Below are positions 1 to 5,546 of a DNA stretch of 6,511 bases, one piece after another. Each line of letters starts with the position of its first letter. The first letter of the stretch is position 1. The stretch covers positions 1 through 6,511 of the forward strand of contig NQJI01000202.1 of assembly GCA_002256705.1 (NCBI GenBank), read 5' to 3'. The DNA is from Methylococcaceae bacterium NSM2-1 (GTDB lineage: Bacteria > Pseudomonadota > Gammaproteobacteria > Methylococcales > Methylomonadaceae). The position numbers and the translations under genes were made by a program. Under the pieces are notes generated by a model. The model was not told the origin of the DNA and made no database searches. It saw only the letters and a list, made by a program, of their open reading frames with translations.

Positions 1-363
1 AGTGAAACCGCCGCGAACTTTACCGGTAATACGGCCGATAATGGTTGCTTCTTTTTCAAAAGCACTTTCGAGTTCGGACCAGGCTTTGTTTTTCTTCGCT
101 TTATCTCGAGAAAGAAGGGTAGCACCTAAACCGTCTTCAAATAAATCCAGGGCGACTTCAACTTCATCGCCAATTGCAACTTCTAATTCGCCGTCGTTGT
201 TTAGAAACTGCCATTTAGGAATGACGCCTTCGGATTTGGAATGCGTACTGACGATAATCATATCATTTTCGATATCAATCACTGTACCCATTAACATGGC
301 ACCAGGACTCATTTTGGTCTTGGTTAAACTTTCTTCGAGTAATGCAGCAAAGCTTTCGCTCAT
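1..363 (-). CDS. rpsA: 30S ribosomal protein S1, N-terminal part (runs off the window)
   Basis: The frame reads from an ATG at 363-361 through 121 codons to the window edge without a stop, so only the N-terminus of a roughly 550-residue protein is present. The protein starts MSESFAALLEESL, close to the E. coli S1 start MTESFAQLFEESL. It continues with recognisable S1-domain-1 segments: GTVIDIENDMIIV, a KSEG..IP..QF stretch, GELEVAIGDEVEVALD, EDGLGATLLSR(D)KAK, and GKVRGGFT at the edge, where the second S1 (OB-fold) repeat begins. S1 binds mRNA on the 30S subunit and helps initiation on messages with weak Shine-Dalgarno sequences. The cmk–rpsA neighbourhood is the usual gammaproteobacterial one. 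No frame break is seen. The start is secure because homology begins at this Met. The only Shine-Dalgarno candidate is a poor GGGA about 9 nt upstream, in keeping with rpsA genes whose translation is self-regulated. Confidence 0.96.
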   Translation of the reverse strand, partial: MSESFAALLEESLTKTKMSPGAMLMGTVIDIENDMIIVSTHSKSEGVIPKWQFLNNDGELEVAIGDEVEVALDLFEDGLGATLLSRDKAKKNKAWSELESAFEKEATIIGRITGKVRGGFT

Positions 364-458
364 TTTATTATTTCCCAAGTTTGTCGAAACTCGAACAAAC
401 CTTTTCTTTATCAAAGTTAAAAAAAACCACACTTAACAATGCGGCCACACAAAAACCC
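364..458 (-). promoter_or_regulatory. rpsA leader with hairpin (379-400) and weak Shine-Dalgarno
   Basis: This 95-nt gap separates the cmk stop from the rpsA ATG. On the minus strand it holds an AT-rich stretch with a run of eight T (419-426), then a hairpin. The hairpin has six pairs GTTTGT/ACAAAC, a bulged T, three pairs CGA/TCG and a GTT loop (379-400), followed by GGGA and AAATAATAAA before the ATG. In E. coli the rpsA leader is structured, has a degenerate Shine-Dalgarno and is repressed by S1 protein; equivalent autoregulation here is inference. A separate rpsA promoter is plausible (TTGTTA and TGATAA elements), but the spacing of about 20 nt is poor, so I do not call it. Confidence 0.4.
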
Positions 459-1115
459 TTAACGGATTAAATTCAGAACTTCTTCAACCACAGCATCTAT
501 AGTCATGTCAGAAGAATCAATATAAAGCGCATCGCTCGCCATTGCTAATGGGGCGGTTTTTCGTTCCATATCGCGGCGATCGCGCTCTTCTATGTCTTTA
601 ATTATATTGATAAGGTTAGCATCAATTTCTTTTTCTATCAACTGTTTATATCGTCTTTCAGCTCTTTTTTCGGCGCTAGCCGTTAAAAACACTTTATTTT
701 CAGCATCAGGAAAAACGACTGTACCCATATCACGACCATCTGCGACCAGTCCAGGCGCTTGTCTGAAATCTTGCTGTTTTTGCAATAATACCCGTCTGAC
801 GTCGGGCAGTGCAGCAATTTGTGAAGCGACATTGCCGATACTTTCAAGCGCCAATTGTTTAGTAATGTCTTCGCCATTGAGCTTAACGATCAATTCATCA
901 CCACATTCGAATTCTAACGCCATAACTTGCGCTACTTTAACAATCTCACTTACATTTGCTAAATCAGTTGAAGTCTTTTGCAGCGCAATAGCCAATGATC
1001 GATAAATAGAGCCGCTATCCAGATAATTCCAGCCCAGTTTTTTCGCTACCAAGCGGCTGACTGTGCCTTTGCCGGCCCCACTAGGACCATCAATAGTTAA
1101 GACAGGGATATGCAT
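459..1115 (-). CDS. cmk: Cytidylate kinase (CMP/dCMP kinase)
   Basis: The product has 218 residues, a normal length for bacterial Cmk (E. coli 227). It phosphorylates CMP and dCMP to the diphosphates with ATP in the cytoplasm, recycling pyrimidine nucleotides for RNA, DNA and phospholipid synthesis. The P-loop GPSGAGKGT spans residues 10-18. The LDSGSIYR substrate region lies at 32-39, the highly conserved ADGRDMGTVVFPDA at 125-138, and the arginine-rich lid EERDRRDMER at 176-185, followed by TAPL and the late ALYIDSS segment. The ATG overlaps the aroA stop by one base (TGATG). A good Shine-Dalgarno, GAGGA, sits 6 nt upstream inside the end of aroA (1122-1126), so the start is well supported and translation may be coupled to aroA. 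No key residue is missing. The next gene is rpsA after 95 nt, as in many proteobacteria. Confidence 0.96.
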   Translation of the reverse strand: MHIPVLTIDGPSGAGKGTVSRLVAKKLGWNYLDSGSIYRSLAIALQKTSTDLANVSEIVKVAQVMALEFECGDELIVKLNGEDITKQLALESIGNVASQIAALPDVRRVLLQKQQDFRQAPGLVADGRDMGTVVFPDAENKVFLTASAEKRAERRYKQLIEKEIDANLINIIKDIEERDRRDMERKTAPLAMASDALYIDSSDMTIDAVVEEVLNLIR

Positions 1116-1960
1116 CAGGATTCCTCGGCAACTGATCCCTTCGTTGCTCTACCTCCTGCATCCTTGCAGTCGTCGCAGACCAGATCTAACCCCAGACACT
1201 TTACCAAATTTTTAAACTCGGGAAAGGAGGTGTTCACATTGGCGCAATCCAGAATGGTAATCGGCGCATTGGCACGTAATCCGGCAATTGAAAAAGACAT
1301 GGCAATGCGATGATCCCCATGCGATGTCACTACACCCCCGCCTATTGAACCACCTTGAATAATCATGCCATCAGCAGTCGGCTGCGCGTCCACACCCAGT
1401 ACCTGCAAACCGTCTGCCATGACCTGAATCCGGTCTGATTCTTTGACCCTAAGCTCTTCCGCACCGCTTAATCGGGTTTGTCCTTCCGCAACTGCTGCGG
1501 CAACAAACAATACGGGGAATTCATCAATAGCCAGCGGCACCAATTCTTCAGGAATATCAATTCCTTTCAGCGGACTGTAAACAACATGCAGATCGGCAAC
1601 CGGCTCTCCGCCAACAATGCGCTTATTAAGCACTTCAATATTCGCTCCCATCAATCGAAGAATATCTATAACGCCGGTACGCGTAGGATTAATGCCTACA
1701 TGTTTTAACAATAAATCAGAACCTGGCGCAATTGAAGCTCCGACCAAAAAGAATGCAGCCGAGGAAATATCACTGGGCACATCAATATCCGTCGCCTTTA
1801 AATATCCATTAGCAGTAATGGTAACCTTGCTGCCTTGTTGTTTGACGGGATAGGAAAATCCAGACAGCATCCTTTCAGTATGATCGCGTGTCGGTGCAGG
1901 CTCAGTTACACTGGTTTCTCCTTCGGCATACATGCCTGCCAGCAACAAACAGGATTTTAC
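1115..1960 (-). pseudogene. aroA: EPSP synthase (AroA) C-terminal two thirds, out of frame with its N-terminus
   Basis: This frame encodes 281 residues of 3-phosphoshikimate 1-carboxyvinyltransferase, from V-K-S-C-L-L-L-A-G to the TGA at 1117-1115. Family motifs are clear: TEPAPTRDHTERM, GINPTRTG, VGGEPVADL, the catalytic-aspartate region PLAIDEFPVLF, EELRVKESDR (conserved Lys-Glu and Arg) and SHGDHRIAMS near the end. The N-terminal part lies in another frame (1902-3278), and the two meet at about 1958-1961. Compared with homologues as I remember them, about 25 residues are absent at the joint, including the S-A-Q of the S-A-Q-x-K motif that binds shikimate-3-phosphate; only V-K of that motif remains. 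The first available start in this frame is TTG at 1948, which would give a fragment without the N-terminal domain. No functional EPSP synthase is expected from this sequence. The alternative explanation is an assembly error that dropped about 77 nt. Confidence 0.88.
1116..1126 (-). promoter_or_regulatory. cmk ribosome binding site within the end of aroA
   Basis: The minus strand reads GAGGA, then ATCCTG, then the cmk ATG. The ATCCTG spacer includes the first two bases of the aroA stop codon TGA, and the stop's A is also the A of the ATG. This is the strongest Shine-Dalgarno in the window, with 6-nt spacing. It fixes the cmk start and could allow cmk initiation even when ribosomes no longer arrive from aroA. 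Confidence 0.7.
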
Positions 1961-3278
1961 CCTTTTCAGTGGTTTTTATATCGGCCCCCATCGCCGCCAA
2001 CGGCTCAGTGACCCGCTTCATCGGCCTGCCGGATAAGGACTTATCGCCAGTTAACACCGAATTGAACGATTGCCCCGCCAATAATCCGCTCAACAAACGC
2101 ATGGACGTACCCGAGTTGCCAAGATACAACTCATTTTTAGGTGGTTTTAATCCATGCTTGCCAACACCATGAATAGTTAGACAGCCATTAACCGGCCCTT
2201 CAATTTCCACACCCATATCACGAAATGCCTGTAATGTAGCCAAGGCATCTTCGGCTTCGAGAAAGCCTTTTACGTGAGTAATGCCATCAGCCAATGAACC
2301 CAGCATAACAGAACGATGTGACATGGATTTATCACCCGGTACTCGCGCCTCACCCTGTAACTTGCCACCTGGCTGCACTTGAAATGTGATTGATTTTGAC
2401 ATATTTCCTTCAAACTGATTAAGAAAGCGTTGCCTTGCAGTGTTGGCATACGCAAAGATTGCAAAAAGCTGCTGGCTATCATCATTTTCCAGCAAGCGCT
2501 GTATTTTATCCAGTTGCTCCCTTGTCTGTTGAATCAATGGGATTATTTCATTTTTATTGGCTGAACAAATATCCCGCCACATGATTGGATCGCTGGATGC
2601 AATCCGCGTAAAATCTCTAAAGCCACCTGCGGCATATTTAAAGATTTCACTTTGTTCGTCTTTATGACCCAGCATATCCACTAAAGCAAAGGCAAGAATA
2701 TGGGGTAAATGGCTGGTGGCCGCCAATACAGCATCATGACGTTTTACATCCATCACCGATACCACAGATCCGCACAGCTCCCAGAAACATTTAATGTTTT
2801 GCAAGGCTTCTGTCCGGGTATTACTGAGCGGGGTAATAATCAATCGTTTATTCAGAAACAAATCATCTACAGATGCTTCTACACCACTTTGTTCTGCCCC
2901 GGCAATGGGATGAGCCGGAACCAAATTATCAGGCACAGTTCCAAAAACCCGCTGTGCAGCTGAGACAACACTACCCTTGGTGCTACCCACATCAGTATAA
3001 ATCGTGTGATCTGACCAGAACGGCTTAAGCAATGCAAAAATGCTTTCGATAGACGCAACAGGTGTGGCAATGACGACGCAATCAGCGCCTTGAACAGCTT
3101 CTTCTATCTGCAAATAAAAGTCATCAATAACACCTAGTCGTTTTGCAGTCTCCAGGTTATTCATATCCTCCTGACGACCATATCCAACAATGCTTTTGCT
3201 TAGCCCATATTGTCTGGCTGCGCGCGCGATTGAGCCGCCAATTAAGCCAACGCCGATAACACAAAGCCGGTTAAACAT
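1902..3278 (-). CDS. tyrA: TyrA–AroA fusion, 5' frame: complete prephenate/arogenate dehydrogenase plus truncated EPSP synthase N-terminus
   Basis: The frame has 458 residues. Residues 1-292 form a whole cyclohexadienyl dehydrogenase, which oxidises prephenate (and possibly arogenate) with NAD(P)+ on the way to tyrosine. It shows the nucleotide-binding GVGLIGGS at 9-16, IATPV at 70-74, TDVGSTKG at 95-102, AHPIAGAEQSG at 122-132 with conserved His123, SHLPH at 189-193 and GGFRDFTRIASSDPxMW at 218-234. From Met293 the EPSP synthase N-terminal domain begins: VPGDKSMSHR (Lys of the PEP/shikimate-phosphate site), LGNSGTSMR and GDKSLSGRPM. Homology ends at Gly440, followed by 18 unrelated residues and a stop. 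The fused order matches Pseudomonas-type supraoperons. The ATG overlaps the end of hisC by 8 nt, with no clear Shine-Dalgarno, suggesting translational coupling. TyrA activity may survive the lesion, though the abnormal tail could affect stability. AroA activity should be lost. Confidence 0.9.
   Translation of the reverse strand: MFNRLCVIGVGLIGGSIARAARQYGLSKSIVGYGRQEDMNNLETAKRLGVIDDFYLQIEEAVQGADCVVIATPVASIESIFALLKPFWSDHTIYTDVGSTKGSVVSAAQRVFGTVPDNLVPAHPIAGAEQSGVEASVDDLFLNKRLIITPLSNTRTEALQNIKCFWELCGSVVSVMDVKRHDAVLAATSHLPHILAFALVDMLGHKDEQSEIFKYAAGGFRDFTRIASSDPIMWRDICSANKNEIIPLIQQTREQLDKIQRLLENDDSQQLFAIFAYANTARQRFLNQFEGNMSKSITFQVQPGGKLQGEARVPGDKSMSHRSVMLGSLADGITHVKGFLEAEDALATLQAFRDMGVEIEGPVNGCLTIHGVGKHGLKPPKNELYLGNSGTSMRLLSGLLAGQSFNSVLTGDKSLSGRPMKRVTEPLAAMGADIKTTEKGKILFVAGRHVCRRRNQCN
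2400..2411 (-). promoter_or_regulatory. Possible internal ribosome binding site and start for AroA inside the fusion
   Basis: At the TyrA/AroA boundary the minus strand reads GAAGGA, AAT, ATG. The ATG (2402-2400) encodes Met293, exactly where stand-alone EPSP synthases begin (MSKSITFQVQPGG). The 3-nt spacing after GAAGGA is shorter than ideal. The site looks like the relic of a separate aroA start kept after the tyrA stop codon was lost, or a working secondary start that would give free AroA. Which of these is true cannot be told from sequence. Confidence 0.45.
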
Positions 3279-4383
3279 TGACCAGTATATCGGTTAGTGC
3301 CTCGAGAAATACCTGATTTTCCTCTTTTGTGCCTATGCTGATGCGTAAATGATTAGGTAATTCATACACGCCTACAGGCCTGACAATAACACCCTTGCGT
3401 AACAAGGCCTCATAAACAGGTAGCCCCGCTTGTTTTAAATCCACCAAAACAAAATTTCCTGCTGAGGGAACCCATTCCAGACACAAAGTTTTAAAGCCGT
3501 CTGTCAATTGTTGCATACCCTGCGCATTCACAGTGACTGTCTGTTGCAGATGTTCGTCATCGGTCAAAGCAGCTTCTGCTGCTACCAAAGCCAGCGCATT
3601 ATTATTAAAAGGCTGCCGCACCCGATTAAGAATATCGGCAAGCTGCGGACTGGATAAACCATAACCCATGCGTAACCCAGCCAATCCATAAGCCTTTGAA
3701 AAAGTGCGAGTAATCAATAAATTAGGGAATTTATTTAACCAATCAATAGAATTGATCGAATCAATACTGCTGACAAATTCAAAATAGGCTTCGTCAAGCA
3801 CACACACACAAGTGTCAGGCAATGCTCTAATGAAACGCTCTAAACTCGCTTGACTTAGCAAAGTACCGGTTGGATTATTGGGGTTTGCGATAAATACCAA
3901 ACGGGTTTTTTCGGTCACAGCTTGTAGCATAGCATCCAAATCGTGGCCATAATTCAATGCAGGCGCCACTACGGCAGTAGCACCTACAGCTTGAGTTACG
4001 ATAGGATATACCGCAAAAGCATGTTGTGAAAAGACAACTTCAAGCTCCGGAGTTAAAAACGCCCTGGCTACCAGCTCCAGAATTTCATTAGAGCCATTAC
4101 CCAGTGTTATCTGGCTCACATCGACAGCATATTTCTCGGCTAACGCCTGCTTTAACATAAACCCGCTGCCATCGGGATACAGCGCCACGGTTGGCAAAGC
4201 TGCCTGAATAGCTGCCAAGGCTTTTTTTCCAGGTCCTAAAGGATTTTCATTGGAAGCCAGCTTTATAACCTGGGCAAGCCCCAGTTCGCGCTCAAGCTCT
4301 TCAATCGGCTTGCCCGCCTTATAAGGGATAAGCTGCTGCACTCCTGCTACCGCAAGATTGTAAATTTTATCTGTGTTGTTCAT
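3271..4383 (-). CDS. hisC: Histidinol-phosphate / aromatic aminotransferase (HisC, HisHb type)
   Basis: This intact 370-residue fold-type I PLP aminotransferase matches the length of the copy found in Pseudomonas-like supraoperons. Visible family features are KLASNENPLG (41-50), YPDGSG (69-74), LGNGSNEILELVARAF (94-109), the FIANPNNPTG loop (164-173), LDEAYFEF (196-203, Asp for the pyridine nitrogen), the PLP-lysine motif TFSKAYGLAGLRMGYG with Lys230 and Arg238, and LRISIGTKEEN with the carboxylate-binding Arg347. HisC transaminates imidazole acetol phosphate with glutamate in histidine synthesis. Members of this subfamily located between pheA and tyrA are thought to act mainly as aromatic aminotransferases on phenylpyruvate, 4-hydroxyphenylpyruvate or prephenate, which fits the neighbours; this preference is inferred from context. 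The ATG at 4383 lies 62 nt after the pheA stop and has no obvious Shine-Dalgarno. The stop overlaps the tyrA start by 8 nt. Confidence 0.94.
   Translation of the reverse strand: MNNTDKIYNLAVAGVQQLIPYKAGKPIEELERELGLAQVIKLASNENPLGPGKKALAAIQAALPTVALYPDGSGFMLKQALAEKYAVDVSQITLGNGSNEILELVARAFLTPELEVVFSQHAFAVYPIVTQAVGATAVVAPALNYGHDLDAMLQAVTEKTRLVFIANPNNPTGTLLSQASLERFIRALPDTCVCVLDEAYFEFVSSIDSINSIDWLNKFPNLLITRTFSKAYGLAGLRMGYGLSSPQLADILNRVRQPFNNNALALVAAEAALTDDEHLQQTVTVNAQGMQQLTDGFKTLCLEWVPSAGNFVLVDLKQAGLPVYEALLRKGVIVRPVGVYELPNHLRISIGTKEENQVFLEALTDILVNV
3742..3765 (-). repeat. Short triple repeat with alternating inverted 6-mers in hisC
   Basis: On the minus strand ATTGAT, TCG, ATCAAT, TCT, ATTGAT follow one another. 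Neighbouring 6-mers are reverse complements separated by 3-nt loops, and the stretch also reads as three near-copies of a 9-nt unit. It encodes I-D-S-I-N-S-I-D in the loop after LDEAYFEF, a place where HisC proteins differ in length. It probably arose by local slippage and has no evident function. Confidence 0.5.
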
Positions 4384-4445
4384 GGTTTTTTTATCAGAAG
4401 AATTTAATAGTAATGCGGCAACTATGAATTGCTCGACAAAACAAG

Positions 4446-5243
4446 TTAGAGCACTGCTTTAGGATAAGATCCCAATAATTTGAACATCTTGACGCAGTCT
4501 TTCACCGTATCTAAAGCTTGAGCAACACCCTTATCTTCACTATGACCTTCTATATCAATAAAAAAAACATAATCCCATAAACCCTGACGAGAAGGCCTGG
4601 ACTCAATATGAACCATGCCTATGCCAAATTTTGCGAAAGGCTCAAGGATTTTATGTAAAGCTCCTGGCTGGTTACCTGTAGAAACAACCAGTGAAGTTTT
4701 ATCGTTGCCTGTGGGAGACGGTGATTGTTGTCCAATAATGATAAAGCGGGTGGTGTTATTGGGCTCGTCCTCAATATTTTTTTCAATAATTGTTAAATTA
4801 TAAACCTCGGCCGCAATCATCCCCGCAATCGCTGCGGTGTGTTTATTGATCGACGCCAATCGCGCTGCCTCGGCATTGCTATCGACAGCAGTATGCCGGG
4901 CATGAGGCAGATGCTTGGCCAGCCACTGCCGGCATTGAGCCAGTGATTGTTGATGGGAAAAAACCTCAGTAATTTCAGCCAAACTTGTTACGTGCCCCAT
5001 CAGGTTTTGATGCACTCTGATTTCAACTTCCCCGCATATTTTCAGGGGTGAAGTCAAAAATCTGTCCAATGTATAACTGATGACGCCCTCAGTAGAATTT
5101 TCAACCGGAACCACACCGAACTGACAGTAACCACACTCCACCGCACTAAATATCTCGTTTATCGTTGTAGCGGGGATCGTCGTAACAGCATGACCAAAGT
5201 GTTTAAATGCAGCTTGCTGAGTAAACGTGCCTTCAGGACCTAA
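4446..5243 (-). pseudogene. pheA: PheA prephenate dehydratase and ACT domains, out of frame with the chorismate mutase part
   Basis: This frame gives 265 residues from L-G-P-E-G-T-F-T to KLLGSYPKAVL and the stop. It contains the prephenate dehydratase domain: GPEGTFTQQAA, FGVVPVENSTEG, ICGEVEIRVHQNL, the SLAQCRQWL segment, and NNTTRFIIIG with the conserved Thr-Arg-Phe motif. A C-terminal ACT domain follows, with KTSLVV, QPGALHKIL and HIESRPSR, the phenylalanine-sensing GALH and ESRP motifs. It would convert prephenate to phenylpyruvate under Phe feedback control. The upstream part of the P-protein is in another frame (5233-5517). About five residues that normally precede LGPEG, the first beta strand of the domain (in relatives roughly L-R-V-A-Y), are missing at the joint. 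There is no start codon in this frame upstream of LGPEG. The first possible start is GTG at 5141, after the conserved GPEGTF, so an independent dehydratase is unlikely. It is either a recent pseudogene or an assembly error. Confidence 0.88.
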
Positions 5244-5517
5244 ATGGCTTTTCCAGAGCCAAACAGGCGGACATTAGCTCTCTAAAGAAGCGCACAGCAG
5301 CATTATCAGACAACGGCCCCTGATTTAAGTCCATAATTCGTCTTAAAACCAATGACTCTCGATCCGGGCGATAAAATGTACCCTCCTCACCTTGAGCAAT
5401 TTTGGTTTTAGCAACTTCCACCGCATAAGACGCACGCTGATTAATCAATTGCAAGATTTGCTCATCGATTGCATCAATTTTGTCTCTTAATTCAGAAAGT
5501 GGGGTGACTGATGACAT
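5233..5517 (-). CDS. pheA: Chorismate mutase domain of PheA (P-protein), truncated after the domain
   Basis: The frame has 94 residues and forms an AroQ-type, all-helical chorismate mutase that turns chorismate into prephenate. It aligns without gaps to the start of the E. coli P-protein. Arg11, Arg28 and Lys39 of the active site are in the same numbered positions, and the FYRPDRE stretch (48-54) matches the Pseudomonas-type P-protein, with Glu54 as the probable active-site glutamate. Homology runs through FFRELMSACLALEKP (Pro91). Then three unrelated residues and a TGA follow, because the reading frame is lost at about 5244. As it stands the product could still work as a small monofunctional mutase, since AroQ mutases of about 90-100 residues exist, but it lacks the dehydratase and ACT domains. 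The ATG at 5517 follows serC by 29 nt; the Shine-Dalgarno is weak (AGAG about 11 nt upstream). Confidence 0.9.
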   Translation of the reverse strand: MSSVTPLSELRDKIDAIDEQILQLINQRASYAVEVAKTKIAQGEEGTFYRPDRESLVLRRIMDLNQGPLSDNAAVRFFRELMSACLALEKPFRS

Positions 5518-5546
5518 TGCTGCTGCTCTGTGTTGATGTGTTTCAA

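Noticed and set aside
416..430. T-run after cmk as an intrinsic terminator
   Set aside because: Eight T occur on the minus strand, but no GC-rich stem directly precedes them. The conserved hairpin candidate lies after the T-run, next to the rpsA start.
2..436. Plus-strand open frame of 144 codons at the left end
   Set aside because: It lies antisense to rpsA, which has unmistakable S1 homology with no frame break. The plus-strand protein is low in complexity and resembles no family I recognise.
592..1005. Plus-strand open frame of 137 codons opposite cmk
   Set aside because: It lies entirely within the antisense of the well-conserved cmk gene. Its Ser/Leu-rich content is what such a shadow frame would give, and no ribosome binding site supports it.
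1956..1963. Programmed frameshift joining the two halves of aroA
   Set aside because: A GGGTAAAA stretch is present, but about 25 residues including the S-A-Q motif are absent. Shifting frame could not make an active enzyme.
1959..1969. Shared GAAAAG hexamer just upstream of both deletion joints (also at 5247-5252)
   Set aside because: Both breaks follow GAAAAG within a few bases, but this hexamer is common in AT-rich sequence and occurs elsewhere in the window without a lesion. Two cases are not enough to claim a hotspot.
4384..4445. Promoter in the pheA–hisC gap
   Set aside because: The 62-nt gap is AT-rich, but I found no pair of -35 and -10 elements with acceptable spacing and no palindromic operator.
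4446..5141. Stand-alone prephenate dehydratase starting at GTG 5141
   Set aside because: This start would omit the conserved GPEGTF segment and about 35 residues of the domain, and no Shine-Dalgarno is evident. It is better read as the remnant of the bifunctional pheA.
5233..5247. Programmed ribosomal frameshift joining the two halves of pheA
   Set aside because: There is no slippery heptamer with a downstream structure. Coding residues are missing at the joint, so a shift would not rebuild a normal protein.
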